Source: Zarea fungicola
Taxonomy: Eukaryota > Ascomycota > Sordariomycetes > Hypocreales > Cordycipitaceae
DNA: 64,000 nucleotides
Direction of reading: 5' to 3'
Assembly (NCBI GenBank): GCA_900169235.1
Contig: FWCC01000110.1
Coordinates: 1 to 64,000 of the forward strand
Shown: positions 1 through 11,808 of the stretch, piece by piece
Layout of the letters: each line of letters starts with the position of its first letter
How positions within the stretch are numbered: position 1 is the stretch's first letter
Notes under the pieces: generated by a model
Seen by the model: only the letters and a program-made list of their open reading frames with translations
The model's database searches: none
Told to the model about the DNA's origin: nothing
Program-made: the position numbers and the translations under genes

Positions 1-229
1 TAAGCTTTTTATAACTTAATAATAAAAGAAAATATTTAAGGTGGTTTTTAAGGTGCTAGAATTATACCTTTTAATCTAGAAAAGGTTATTTCTATACTAG
101 AACTTAAGTTTAAAATGCTAAGTCCTTAAAACTTATGTCTAGGATCTATTGGGTCTTGGGTCTCTAAAACGTTGGGTATTGTGACTAAAGTGGTTTTATA
201 GTCTTCTATTTTGAAAAATCGAATAATAG

Positions 230-612
230 ATTACCTAGGTAGCTCCTTAACTAAAAGTCTTAATGCACTTAAGAGTTTTGAGAAAGGTGTGATGGCTGTT
301 ATGTATGAGGTAGCCCTTTTATGCGCTTAGGTGCGTGGCCTTAAGGCCGTAAATGAGCTACTTAGTAAGCGCTGGCGAGCTAAAAAAACTAGGCTTTGAG
401 TAGAAGGGTTACTCTTTGTATAAGATGTAAGAGATTTAAAGGAGTAGCTAGATGTGGATATTTAGGTATATGGCGAAAGGAAGGCTTATAGTGGTTGGAA
501 GGAATGGGTTGAAATGCGTGGGCGGCGATGTGGTGCCTGTGGTAAGACTGGACATAATGCGCGTACTTGTACTATAGATGTGGAAACTAGTGAGGAAGAG
601 GATTTTGATTAA
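230..612 (+). mobile_element. Decayed C-terminus of a pogo-like transposase
   Basis: The frame ending at the TAA at 610-612 encodes a CCHC zinc knuckle (C-x2-C-x4-H-x4-C, near 529-570) followed by an acidic tail. That is the usual end of pogo/Fot-type DDE transposases in filamentous fungi. Upstream, the same frame gives Lys/Arg-rich stretches typical of the region before the knuckle, but it is broken by several stops (for example TAG at 463-465). The surroundings are AT-rich, and the rest of the transposase and the terminal repeats are not visible here. RIP-type C-to-T mutation would explain the stops and AT bias, but I could not measure it. Only the last 32 codons (514-612) are open. Confidence 0.7.
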
Positions 613-917
613 GTTTAGATGTTTTTTTATGTTGTGGTTGAATTATTGATGGTTGAAGGTTGAAGGGTCATGGAAGGTGGGCGACCTACTTATTTGGGCG
701 ACCCGCTTATTAACCACGTTAGTTATATATATATTAAATTAAAATGTGATATTAGTTGAAGCTTCCTAGAATATTTTTTTTTTGAGCCTAAAGCATTTTA
801 CTTTTCAATTTCGAATCTCTACGGTCATTCATTTGGTGTTGGCGCTTCCTCTGTCCACTGGTCAACCTCACTGAATCTGTGTGGCAACCGGTTTACCTAG
901 AGATGAGACTCTAATTA
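613..917. other. AT-rich intergenic stretch
   Basis: It lies between the transposon relic and the 3' end of MTQ1. I see no open coding frame or RNA gene. Confidence 0.5.
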
Positions 918-1964
918 TTACAAAGTATTTCTGATTAATATTGAACGGATATTTCCACTGCCCTTTACATGAACAAACAGATTCTCGCCGTTGCGAGAGC
1001 CCGCTTGAACTTGACGGCTATCATTTCCAGTGTCCAAATCTGGTGTGTCTCGCCAAAGTTCAATGGTAGAATAGCTCGCCATTGGGTGACGGAAGTAATT
1101 TTCTACAACTCGGATGGCTTGTGGCTCATCGCCTATTTCTAGAAGGAAAAGTTTTGGCCTGATTTTGTTGGCCATGTCGAGCAGTCGAGCGTAAAATACG
1201 TCCGGAGTTTGCCACCCCGGTGGCGGCTCAAGATGCGCGCCAGGCACCAGAGCCAACGCAGGCTCGAATTTCCGGACGGAATGGCCCATTTGGCCCCTAC
1301 CGCTGTTCCAGACGTCTTGCGATATATAGGGTGGATTGGAAGTCATAACGTCCCACTTGATTGACATTATGCCTTGCATATCTGCATCGCAGAAAATGTC
1401 GCCTTTAGATATCTCGACACACTTCTGGCCTGGGACAATGCTCAAGTGACCCAAGCTCCCATTGTAGGCCAAATTTTGGCTTGCCAGGTTGACAGCTTCC
1501 AACGAAACGTCCACACCCTGGACCTGCAGGGATTTGAATGACTGCTGAAGCAGGGCAAAGAGAAGCAGTGGTATGCAGCCGGTTCCGGTGCACATGTCGA
1601 GCATTTTGAGCTCATGAAGCCCATCGCGTCGTCGCAGGCGCTTGATTTCGTGAGCGAGATGATAGGTGTAAGCCTCCGTTTCGGGTCGGGGGATCAGTAC
1701 CCCTGGCCTACACCTTATTTCCAAAGGCCCAAAGGGCTGCGACCTGAGAACATATTGCAGAGGTACACCCTGGCCCCTCTTTTGGCAGAGCTGTTGTAGA
1801 CGACGTTCCCTGTGAGCTGGCTTGACGTTGTGGTTGACGTATTCCTTGATCCAGCGCAACTCATTCAGGGCAAGAGGCAGACTCCTGCAAGCGAGAAGCA
1901 GAGAAGCGGCATGCGGCGAGGATCTTTTGGCCTGTCGAAACAGCCAAGGTGGTGTTCGCGGCAT
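918..1964 (-). CDS. MTQ1: Release factor glutamine methyltransferase, mitochondrial (HemK/PrmC family)
   Basis: Single-exon gene of 348 residues. The family methylates the glutamine of the GGQ motif in peptide-chain release factors using S-adenosylmethionine; yeast Mtq1 acts on mitochondrial Mrf1. Visible marks are the PRPETE motif at residues 92-97, the SAM-binding motif I (MCTGTGC) at about 124-130, and the catalytic NPPY at 210-213. The first 30 residues are rich in Arg, Ser and Leu and have no acidic residue, which fits a mitochondrial presequence. The length suits fungal Mtq1 proteins. The stop at 918-920 is unambiguous. RPB11 starts about 650 bp away on the other strand. Confidence 0.92.
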   Translation of the reverse strand: MPRTPPWLFRQAKRSSPHAASLLLACRSLPLALNELRWIKEYVNHNVKPAHRERRLQQLCQKRGQGVPLQYVLRSQPFGPLEIRCRPGVLIPRPETEAYTYHLAHEIKRLRRRDGLHELKMLDMCTGTGCIPLLLFALLQQSFKSLQVQGVDVSLEAVNLASQNLAYNGSLGHLSIVPGQKCVEISKGDIFCDADMQGIMSIKWDVMTSNPPYISQDVWNSGRGQMGHSVRKFEPALALVPGAHLEPPPGWQTPDVFYARLLDMANKIRPKLFLLEIGDEPQAIRVVENYFRHPMASYSTIELWRDTPDLDTGNDSRQVQAGSRNGENLFVHVKGSGNIRSILIRNTL

Positions 1965-2615
1965 TGGCTGGTATTATGAATCCATTGGCAGATGTTGATG
2001 TGAAGGTTGCCGATAGGGAGGTGAGGATCGAGACAGCCCCACGGCAGCTTTAATAAGTTACCACCCGGCCGTGGTGCGTGCCTACTTGTCCAAGAAATTT
2101 CATTGTTTTAATTTGTTATTGAAAATTTCGTTAACTTCGTTAATTTCTAATATCAATTTTTATCAAAAGTCTAAACAGCTCAATTTCATGATTCAAGTTG
2201 GCACAGATGCACCAACGACAAAGTGGCCGCCCTGATGCGCCATTGTCAGAGTGCCTGTAATTCGACAATAGCCGCTGTAATACCGCCTGTGGTCGCTACG
2301 CCACAGGGACAGCGGATAGCGCCTGCGAAGCAGCTCTGTCTGTTTACCCGAGCATTATCCACTTTTTTAGTGACCAACTTGCAGTGAGTGAGTTGCTCAA
2401 TGTGACGGAGGCCAAAAGTTATCAAATCTACTGTGACCATTACTGACCTGCGAAATCCGGCCATATCAAAGTCCCAGCATACGTAAATATCCAGGTCGGC
2501 TCATAGTAAACCGAATCCAGACGCGAGACACCGCCAAAGACAGCCTGACGCGCCTCCGCACCTTGCAACCTCGTCTTCCCATCACAACCAATTCTTTGAT
2601 TGCACAGCCGCCATC
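1965..2615. promoter_or_regulatory. Shared upstream region of MTQ1 and RPB11
   Basis: Divergent intergenic region of about 650 bp. No TATA box is obvious and no further coding frame is supported. Confidence 0.4.
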
Positions 2616-3448
2616 ATGAACGCGCCGGACCGGTAAGTTGCCATTCTGCGCTTTGCTAGATTTTCAAAAGTTGGATTAGGATGAGGGAGAAAAAACTGGA
2701 AGCGTAGAGCAAGGGTCTTGTGTGTGTGGTCTGAGATTGGAGTGGCGCATGCTGCGGAAGCGCGGGTTGAGCTTGGATTGGTGCTGCAAGCCGCAATCCC
2801 GCTCCATTGGATGCGAATCTCCAGTGCCAGTAGCCTGCACTTGCGGCTTCCAAGATAATTAATTTGCTTCCATGATTCATTTTTGAAGAATTGGTGTCAA
2901 TGCGGATGCTAACGCCTCACTAGTTTCGAGCTCTTCCTGCTGGGTGAAGGCGAGAAGAAGATTGAGGAGAAGGTGTACTCTGGTGAGTTTTGATGCACTT
3001 CTGGACTTGTACTCATTGGATGTAAACTAACACTACTTTCAGGCATGTCCAACACATCAGACTTTGTGCTGAAGAAAGAGGACCACACTCTCGGCAATCT
3101 TCTCTCAGAACACCTCAAGCTCCATCCCAACGTTCTCATGGCAGGTTACAAGCGTACGTGCCCCCCCCCTATTTCTATTTCTTTTCTTTTCGTAGATCAA
3201 ATTCAACCTACCCAGTTTCGCACTGCTGACCGAAATGCCCCCTTTCAGTGGGCCATCCCAACGTCCCCGAGCTTTTCATCCGTGTCCAAACAGACGGCAC
3301 AATGTCAGCTCGCGACGTCTTCACATCGGTGTGCGAGAAGCTCATCAACCAGCTCGAGATGCTGCACCAAGAGTTCACGCGAGAATGGGAACTGCGGCGT
3401 ATTACCAACACTGGCGAGCAGGGCAACATGCAATCTAATGGGTTGTGA
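2616..3448 (+). CDS. RPB11: DNA-directed RNA polymerase II subunit Rpb11
   Basis: Four exons: 2616-2632, 2924-2982, 3043-3153 and 3249-3448, giving 128 residues. Rpb11 pairs with Rpb3 in an alpha-like heterodimer that seeds assembly of RNA polymerase II. The core is clear: FELFLLGEGEKKIE near residue 7, the family motif ending KEDHTLGNLL in exon 3, GHPNVPELFIRVQT at the start of exon 4, and a helical C-terminus. All exon junctions keep phase. The first intron (291 nt) splits the gene after only 17 coding bases. Yeast and human proteins have 120 and 117 residues. The splice at 3153/3249 yields Leu at the junction; other sites there are less good. Confidence 0.93.
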
Positions 3449-3839
3449 GTTTAAGCACAAAGGGGCAAACAGGGTTTTTTTTCAGCGGCGTTTGGGTGTG
3501 ATTTGTTAATCTGTAAATTCTACAATGTTGATGAAACAAAAAGAACGTGGTTGGGGGGTTTTCTTGCATATGGGTATATTCGATTTAACTTGAAGAATAT
3601 CAATCCTTGTTGATTTTACGTATTTTTTTGTCTTTGGTCAAGAGGCTCTTTGCATCTGCGCTGGCCAAGTGGCCTGTGAGCATGACTGCGGCTCTAAAAG
3701 ACGCGGTATACAGTACAGTAGCCAGCAATTCTTGGATAGTAAAGCATTTCCACCTCATCCGCAAAGTCATTTAGCTCGTATGGGCGCCTCAAGCTTGAGC
3801 CGTACATGTTCTTGCTCTACTCATGACTTTCCTTTCTTC
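3449..3839. other. Convergent intergenic region, RPB11 / LSM5
   Basis: About 390 bp between the two 3' ends, T-rich in places. Nothing coding is seen. Confidence 0.4.
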
Positions 3840-4386
3840 TCACGCCTCTGGCCCCTCACCACCAGGGATCAACTTGCAGAAAATTAGTAAAAGAAAAGAG
3901 GAACTCTTGAGAGTTAAAAATTCGACTTTGTACATACCATGCAGATATTGTTACCGTTTAGCAGAATTTTGGGCAACTTTGTGTGGTTTCCAGTGTAGTC
4001 GCTGGTCAGGTCAGTACTCGGCCCATCAATGATGAACACACTATACATACAATTCTGTGACATCTTCCAGTACCATGTCTGAAATCCAATGTTAGCAATT
4101 TCATTTTATTTATGAGCCCAAAGAACTTGTATAGATTTTACTTACTGACATAGTCGTCAAAGCCGACAAGGGTTCCGCTAAACTCTACATTGAGTGTCAG
4201 TAGTGCTGCTGGGAGCTCCAAGTTCACCCCTCGAGCACATTTTCTTACCCTTTTCACCCTTCATAATAACCCATATTTTCGATCCAACACACTTGTCGAT
4301 GAGCTCTGCCTTTCCATTAGCACCCTGTACCGCCGAAAAGTATGAAACGGTTTGCGCTCACCGAGGGGTAGTAATTGAGAGGCCAT
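3840..4386 (-). CDS. LSM5: U6 snRNA-associated Sm-like protein LSm5
   Basis: Six small exons on the minus strand: 4362-4386, 4249-4305, 4146-4184, 4051-4078, 3938-4001 and 3840-3872, together 246 nt and 81 residues. LSm5 belongs to the Lsm1-7 (mRNA decay) and Lsm2-8 (U6 snRNP) rings. The joined product starts MASQLLPLELIDKC. It then carries the Sm1 motif (GTLVGFDDYVNMVLEDV) and the Sm2 motif (LLNGNNICMLIPGGEGP). Every junction has GT..AG ends and the phases agree. No exon is longer than 64 nt, so no ORF scan would show this gene. It is convergent with RPB11 and divergent from the exonuclease gene. Confidence 0.93.
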
Positions 4387-4850
4387 GGTGAGTGTTTTGT
4401 GCAAATATGTTGAGATGGGTGACCACTATTGATTTCTAATTCTGTGAAAGTTGTCGGTTTTTGAATTGCGCCTCCCAAGTGACCCAGAACTTGGATATTA
4501 TATTGGTTGCAAAGTGCCCGCATCAAGGCCATCTGCCAAAGACCCCAGTCAAAGAGTTCTTGTCGGCCCAAGTTCACGTGCTCACGCGCTGCTGACTAAG
4601 GACTTGTGCCGCGACACGAACACGAACTATGCATGCGCACTGTCACACTGTGTCAATTGTAATAAGCCCACTGAATCCACTGAATCACAGTGGAAGCGCC
4701 CGTGTCCCCAGACTCCCAGCCACCGTGAATTAACGGCCGCATAATGGGCCACACCACTTGGTGTACTGTCCTGTGTTGCTGCCTGAAAGACAGCGCATTG
4801 CAGCTCAGCCAACTCGTTTCATAATGGATGGGTAATCATTTCATACCCCA
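4387..4850. promoter_or_regulatory. Shared upstream region of LSM5 and the exonuclease gene
   Basis: Divergent region of 464 bp. Short open frames here have no recognisable content. Confidence 0.4.
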
Positions 4851-6771
4851 ATGACACATAATAAGAATGCGCGTGCCGCTGCTCTGGTCCTGGTTAAGCG
4901 TTGTCGCCGACCTGTACCTGCAAATGCCACTGCTGCTACAGGAACATCGAATATGAGTGCCGGGAACTCAACCACAGCAAAACGGGAGCTGAGCAATGGA
5001 CAGCCACGTACGCAACTTTGGAATCCCAGTGTAGGAATAAGATTTGCACTGGAACGAGAAACTCAGTTGTTGTACCCGGCACTTGATTTCAAGCGCTTCT
5101 TCCAATCTCAAGATGCAGCAGCCGCGGCCATGAGTGAGACGCTCACTATCAAACCTATGCCGGCAATACAGCCAGCAGAAATGACAACAGAAGCACCTTT
5201 AGAAGTGCCGCAGAAGAGTCATCCAGGACAGCAACATGCTAGAGAGAGTAATCCCGTTTCCAATACGATGAGAACTGGCACTTACACCGCCAGAACCAGC
5301 TCTCCTCAACCAGCTGCTGAAAAACGCCCACCAACTTTGCAAACATCCTCAGCTGTTGATCTGCCCATTACATCTCTGGATTTCAACATGTCCCGAGAAC
5401 TCTTCCATGCAGCTCTAGCTCAACCCAAAGGCAGCCCCGGCTCATTCTGGTCACATACTCTCTACAAGCGATCCACAGCTACCGCCGCTGACCGCAGCAG
5501 CGCAACAGATGTAGCAGCAGCAGCAGCAGCAACTCAAAATGTAAAAGTGCATTACTGCACCACAAAACACACAATGGAACACGTCTGCCAAAAGTATTTC
5601 CTCCACGAGCCCGTCCTCGGACTCGACCTCGAATGGGTAGCCTATGCCAAACGCGACGGCAGCGCCCGGGACAATGTCTCCCTCATCCAGGTGGCCAGCC
5701 CCAGTCGCATCGGGCTCTTTCACATTGCCCTGTTCCCCAAAGACGACTTTGTAGCGCCGACCTTTCGCGCCATCATGGGGGATGTGGGTGTGCTCAAGGT
5801 GGGCGTGCATGTGCAGGCCGACTGCACCCGGATGCGCAGATATCTGGGCGTGGAGACGAGGGCCATTTTCGAGCTGAGCCACCTGTACAAGCTGGTGAAG
5901 CATGCCGAGGACGTCAAGAGGAGGAAGCTGATCAACAAGGTACCTGTGGCGCTGGCGACGCAGGTGCAAGATGTGCTGAAGTTGCCGCTGTTCAAGGGAC
6001 AGGATGTGCGGAGCAGCAACTGGTCGAGGCCGCTCGACTCGAAGCAACTTACATGTAAGTCTTTTTCACCACTACGACAGAACGGCCACTATGTAATTGT
6101 AATCTCTTTTGCTAACAGCAACCCTGTGGTAAAAAAATAAAGATTCAGCGGCAGATGCCTATGCTGGGTTGCAGCTCTATCATGTCCTAGAGGAGAGGCG
6201 TCTTGCCATGAACCCGCCGCCAGATCGGCCTCGCCACGCCGAGCTTGGCCTCCCCATTCCCATCCCCCCGACACCAGCAGTTTCTGATGTCGAGGTCGAA
6301 GCTCCCGTGTCGTTGTCGGATGACTCTAGCGCTGAATTCAGCGACGACTCCATAGAGGAAGTCATGCAAGAATTAGCAAACACGCATTCCACAACGATAT
6401 CAGGACAGCAAGCAGCGCCGGCGACGCCAACAATACAGGCCGCCGTCGCACGAGACCCCAGAATAGAAGCTGCCGAGGCAAAAGTCACGCAGCGGCGTTC
6501 CCAGCGCCGTCTGCTGGCATCTCCGTCGGCCCTGCGTACATTTTATATCTGGCAGGCCAATGACGACTTGTCGCCGTCTGACGTGGCCGCACTGCTCCGT
6601 GACCCGCCGCTGCAGACGGGCACGGTGATTGGGTACATATTAGACGCCATTCTTGCAGAGAAGCTCGTCTTTCCGAAAGATCGACTTCGGGAAGAGGTGC
6701 TCTCGCTGCTGCACCCTACACTCGCGGGTGGGAAATATCGTAGCATTGTGCAGCAATGCAATAAACACTAG
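4851..6771 (+). CDS. WRN-like DEDDy 3'-5' exonuclease with C-terminal helix-turn-helix
   Basis: Two exons, 4851-6054 and 6143-6771, giving 610 residues. The exonuclease domain spans about residues 230-410. It has motif I (LGLDLEW) near 255, motif II with an Asp in ADCTRM, and motif III (Y-x3-D) in YSAADAYAGLQLY. Motif III is created exactly by the splice, which supports the intron. The C-terminal 80 residues (LSPSDVAALLRDPPL...) resemble the HTH_40-type helix-turn-helix seen in RecQ/WRN-family proteins. The first 230 residues are low-complexity, with a CAG-run polyalanine near 5512-5530. Homologous exonucleases act on DNA ends in repair; no helicase domain is present. The start is the first in-frame ATG and could lie further downstream. 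Confidence 0.85.
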
Positions 6772-7004
6772 ATGAATCAGAACTTTATGGGCTTGCATTA
6801 TAGAATACTACTTCTATACATACACATCTTAACGATACAAAATATCAGTCATATTTAATTCAAGTGTTGGACCTTTTGCAAGCATTTCACTTTTATTGTT
6901 TGTCAAAAAGGGAAAAAATCATTCATATTCTATGTATATACATTTTGTGTATCTGCTATTCCCTCAGCCAACCACCCCTTCATTTCATTTGGCCTCCTTT
7001 TTCT

Positions 7005-8525
7005 TTACTCCGCCAACAACCCCCGTCCCCTGTTAATCTGCACCTTTTTATCCTCACCCGCGCTCACAATCCCCCACGTCTGATCCCACGCCACGCCCAA
7101 GACCTTGGCTCCGTCGCCCGCCGGCGGCAGCTTCTTGCCCTGCAGCCACTCCCGCCCAATCGTGTACGCGGGCACGCTCACGCTGCCGCCGCCCTCCTCC
7201 ATGGTCCCCGCGCGGGCGCTGCGCAGGTCCCACACGCGGCAGGTGCTGTCATGCGAGCCCGACACGAGCGAGTAGTCGTTGTCGGGCGACGCCGCCAGGG
7301 ACACGACCATGTTGACGTGGCCGCGGAGCGTCATGGCCGCGGTGGCCACGGCCGACTCGCGCGGGTCCAGCAGGGTAATGTGCCGCGCCGACGACCCGGC
7401 GGCGACGAGGTTCCGGCCCGGCAGCGCGACGGCGCACAGGAGCGGGTGCATCGTCGTGAGCCGCGAGACGGGCTTGAGCGTGGTCAGGTCAATCGTCTTG
7501 ACCGTGTGGTCCTCGGACGCCGTGTACGCGACCGTGGCGTCGTGCGGGTGGAACAGGGCCGCCGTGACGGGGGCGTCGTCGTGGGCGCGCATCAGGGCGA
7601 GGGGCCCGCGCTGGGCCGTCGTGGCCGAGTGGGCGAGCTTGGTCTTCTTGGTCGTGTGCGCCGCGGGCAGGGTCTCCGGGTCGGCCTGGGGCGCGGTGCG
7701 CTTCGAGGTGGACCAGAGGCCGATCTGGCCGTCGGCCGAGGCGGTCAGGATGCGGCGCGTCGAGAGGCTCGTGTCCATGGCCAGGATGGCCTTGCTGTGG
7801 CCCCAGAGCTCCATGTTGGGCTTCAGCGTGCCGGCGAAGCTGCTGCCGGAAGACGAGGACGACTCGGCATAGTCCCACACCACGACTTTTCTGTCCAGAC
7901 CGGCCGAGGCCACCTGCTTTGACGACAGCCACTTGACCGTGTTGAGGCGCAGCGAGTGGCCGCCGCCGGCACCGGCCGCCGAGGTGGCCACAACCTCACC
8001 CTGCGGGTTCCATATGCGCACCAGGCCGTCGTACGAGGCACTCGCCACACGTTCATTGACGATACCGCCGTCAGCGGCTAGCCGGCCTGCTGCCGAGGTG
8101 CTGGACAGGCAGTCGACGGCGCCGACCCAGTCGTCGTGCTCGAAGCTGGCTTCGTAGGTGGGTGGCAGGAGACTGCGCACGTACTGCAGGGTGAGCGTGC
8201 TCTCAGAGGAGAGGCCCTCGGACGCGAGGTACTCCTCGATGGAGGTTGTGAGAAATGTGCCGTTGGCGAGAAAGTCGAGCGGGATGGGCGACGAGGTCTC
8301 AAGCATGGACTCGGAGTTGAGAATTCGGGAGAGGCCATAGCGCTTGATGTCTGAGTTTCTTCAATTAGAACCTTTTTCGTTCTCACGATAAATCTTGACT
8401 TGTAGTATGAGTTCAACGTCGCGCATACCGGCTGGGACGAGCAATTGCCTCTTGGACTCGGGAAGCTGAAGGTCTGGCTCGTTGGTGGTGAAGATCACCT
8501 TGACCTGGGCGGTCGAGGAGTCCAT
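7005..8525 (-). CDS. YTM1: Ribosome biogenesis protein Ytm1 (WDR12 family)
   Basis: Two exons, 8429-8525 and 7005-8350, giving 480 residues. Ytm1 forms the Nop7-Erb1-Ytm1 (PeBoW) complex needed for 27S pre-rRNA processing. The AAA ATPase Rea1 removes it by binding its N-terminal NLE/UBL domain. The spliced N-terminus (MDSSTAQVKVIF..., then DIKRYGLSRILN) is that NLE domain. It is followed by WD40 repeats with motifs such as SASYDGLVRIWN, TASADGQIGLW and SGSHDSTCRVWD. The intron joins D-I-K-R-Y in correct phase. The length is normal for the family. The gene body is visibly more GC-rich than its flanks. Confidence 0.95.
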
Positions 8526-8975
8526 TTTGGCGGATTTTATTCCGACACTGGGGTTTCAAAGGGGTTATGCGTCAATCTTTCTCTGGAGCTGTAAAAACCA
8601 AGGTCAAATTTCGAGGACGACTTAATATCGCTTTTGTGAATAAACATGCTCCCTCAGAAATCGGCACTGTCTGGAAAATTAAAAAATTTGGACATGGATT
8701 GTCAGCCTTGCAAAATGGATCCACTGCGGGGAGCTGGCGGTGGACGTTTGCACCAATAGTAGCGTGGCGTTTTCGCGAGGCTGACAGTTTCGCAGCCACC
8801 AGGCTCGAATCCGGTCTGGAAACAGTAAGAAATGTCACAAAAAGGTTGAGAAAGAAGAAATATGACTGTTTTCTTTAACTTAATATGAAGCTTACTTCCA
8901 CGCCAATGCGCCGTGTATTAAAGGTTTGCCAGTGCTGTGAAATCGCCTTGTCTAATGTATACACCTAATTCCGTC
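8526..8975. other. Intergenic region upstream of YTM1
   Basis: It lies between the YTM1 start and the 3' end of the RBM5-like gene. A 103-codon plus-strand frame at 8567-8878 has no recognisable family and atypical composition; I treat it as chance. Confidence 0.4.
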
Positions 8976-11808
8976 TCATCCCAGTTTGTTATACCTCTCT
9001 CGTGCCTTGTCCTGCACAGAACTCACATACTCTGCATATCCTCCTCGTGTCTGCCGTCCCGCGCGTTCCGCCGCATCACCAAGATTGCCACCTTCTGCTC
9101 CAAGGCCAACACCTTCTTGGTACGCATTCGTCTCAAGTACCTCCGTGCGGCCTTCGCCGTTTGCGCCAAGGCCAGCCCCCGCAGTCCAGCCCATCTTTGC
9201 CAGCAGACTTGCACCTTTGGATGCGGCTGGACCAGATTTGCTTGCGGTTGCGGATACGGTGTTATGCGTTGTAGATTTCTCCTTGGAAGAATCTTGCTGC
9301 TGTGCTGCTTTCTTTTGGTGGCCATATACGTGGCGTCGCTCCTTGGCGCGATCCCGATACTGGCTCTCGGCAGCCGTAGATGCATTGTCAGTGCTACTTG
9401 GCTCTGCTGCAATATTGCCCGACTGCTTTTGGAGGCGCTTGTCTCGCACAACAAGCCGTGGCAGGGCAGCCTTGACAAGCTCTGCATCCTCCGTGGCCGT
9501 CTTGTGATTACGGGACCGCTCGTGGATGTTGACTTCATCGACAGACTTGTACTTGCGCATGCAAATAAGACACATTAGCCGATCGCGATCCACATATGAA
9601 ACCGGTGCAGATGCGTCATCTTTGTCTGAGGCGGCTGCTGAGCTTGTGCCATCAGCCGCGCCACTAGACACTGTCTCAGGCGGGCCCGTCAATTTTGACG
9701 CTGAAGAGAGTGAAATCTTAATGGTAGAGTTCGCCGAGGATAGTTTTGATGGTTGAGCCTTGGCCCCGTCTCCAGCTTCAGAAGACCCTTCTCCAGGTGT
9801 GGCGTCGCCACGGTGCAGCTCGTCATGCTTGCGCTGCCACACAGCCATTTTTCCTGCCATGGCCAGTGGTTTCTTTGCCGAGTTACCGAGAGGGCCATCT
9901 GCTTTGCGCTTCTTTGCCCGTTTCGCTTCTTCTTGCTCCTCTGCTGTTGACTGTTCTCGAATGCCACCAGGAGGTTCTGCCGCCACCATTAGCTGGCTGG
10001 GGTACACATGGCCATCCCTATATCGAACACGTATAGACGGATTAAACAGTGGATGAAATGACTGGGCTTCTGTGACCGGCGTAAGCTCTCTATCCTCGGG
10101 CAGAAACACACCCATGTGAATCGTCGAAATCGTCACCGCACAGCCGGCTATACTAAAATTCCGCGCCATGGTAAACTTCTTCATGGCAGCGGCGGCATCC
10201 TCGAGCGTCCAAAATTCGGCGAAGCCATACTTGAATGATTCGTTCGACTGCGCGTCGCGCATGAGAAACACTCTATGAAGAGAGCCCTGCGATGCGCCAA
10301 AGCCTTGCCCCGTGCTGGTTGGGGCCGTCGATTTGAGCTTAGGCGCATCGCTACCGGTCTTGGCGGGGGCGGGCTTTTCAAGCTCTAGTCGTTTCATCTC
10401 GCGCGCAAGCATGTCTTCATCGAGAAAAGTGGGCAAGGGGTAAACGACAAGTAGTTGTGACGGTACATCGGCAGCATCAGCAGCGCCAGTTAGGCTCTGC
10501 TGCCAGTGAATGCCTGAGGGGTAGCTGCCACAGCCTCGACAAGTTGTCCTTGACGCGTAGTTGGAAGCCTCGCACTGCCGATGTTTTATATTAGCCCAAG
10601 CCTGCGACAACACGCTGCGGTGGAAGTAAGCGTCAACATACTTGAGGGCAAGTCCAGTCCGTATTAGGACCTCGCGAATCGCCGTCCTCTTTGGGGCGCG
10701 CATAATGCAGGTAGGCGTTGAACTCGCCGTCTGGTACTTCATCAGTGGGGTGCCTCAAGGTAATGCGAATCTTTGGATAATGCTCTTCAATAAAGTCTAC
10801 GGCACGATCAATGTGCTCAAACTGAATAAAAGCGCGTCGCTGGCCTAGGTGCCAAAATTGAAGTTAGTAATGGAGTATTATCCGGGTCGAAATGAGAGCA
10901 ATTACCTTTCCCCAGCGGTATGCGGACGTCAAAGGACGGGCTCTCTGAAGCAATTGAATTATTCAAGAGGCTCTCGCGAAGCTGTGAGTTTTGTATTGAT
11001 TCCACATTAGTCTTCCCTGTGCGAAGTATCCTTGGACAAAAGTGGTAATTCCGGGTTGGCAGGCAAACGGGAGTGCAGGATCCAGTTTCTGCATTGCCAT
11101 GTTGTAGCCCGAATAGGCGTGCCCGTTCCTATTTCATTTCTTTTTCTTGGTGGCAGATTAACGAACCTCGATCTGTGACATGGTGCTCGGCAGACCCTCC
11201 AGAATTACCGTATCCGATGGCCTGCCAGCGTCACGCGCTGGACTACGGGACCGGCTTCGATAGCGACCACCCGAGCGCGAGCGTTGGCGCGGCTCATCCC
11301 TGTCGCGGTAGGCTCCCCGGCCTTGATGCCGTGACCTCCCGTCATCGTCGTCGTAGTTGATGGTATCGCCACGAGACGGTGCTTCGTCATACATGGATGC
11401 ATACTCGTCATAGCGGTCGTCTTCTTGGCCTCTATAGTCACGTCCACGTCCACGACCACCACCGCTGCTTTCGTAGGCGCCGCGGTGCATATCTCTCTGC
11501 TGCCAGCCAGAATTTCTGTGCGAGTCTTGTCTGGGAGGAGATCTAGAAGAGTCTCGACGTCCCGTAGGGAAGTTAGCGCAAATTGCTCGCCTGAAAAATA
11601 ACCACCCCAGTACTGCTTGATAAATATATGTTGGTCCGAGGGAAACACAATAAATTGTCGTGTCAAATCAGTCGCCCGGGAAGGAGAGAGAAAAGGCTCA
11701 GGTTATGAGTTTACCCTGCCGCGGTCGCGAGTGACCGTCTCGTCTGTCTTGGTTCCAGTCTCTGGATCGGCCCTCGCCGGGATATCGTGCGTCGAAAGCG
11801 TCGCTCAT
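8976..11808 (-). CDS. RBM5/RBM10-like RNA-binding splicing protein (RRM, RanBP2 zinc finger, C2H2, G-patch)
   Basis: Five exons: 11715-11808, 11167-11585, 10906-10981, 10642-10844 and 8976-10574, about 796 residues. Domain order: an Arg/Ser/Gly-rich N-terminus (1-150), RRM1 (about 155-250, from VILEGLPS to NAYLHYAR), and a RanBP2-type zinc finger with two CxxC pairs (about 260-285). Then come RRM2 (about 300-400), a C2H2 finger (LMCLICMRKY...HERSRNH, near 600) and a G-patch near 740-785 (LAKMGWTAGAGLG). This is the RBM5/RBM10 architecture, whose members act in spliceosomal complexes. The zinc finger is completed exactly at the 10642/10574 junction. The acceptor of exon 2 (11585) is the least certain: the best pyrimidine-rich site nearby would break the frame. 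Confidence 0.88.

Noticed and set aside
8567..8878. 103-codon plus-strand frame upstream of YTM1
   Set aside because: It lies in the expected promoter of YTM1 and has no recognisable sequence.
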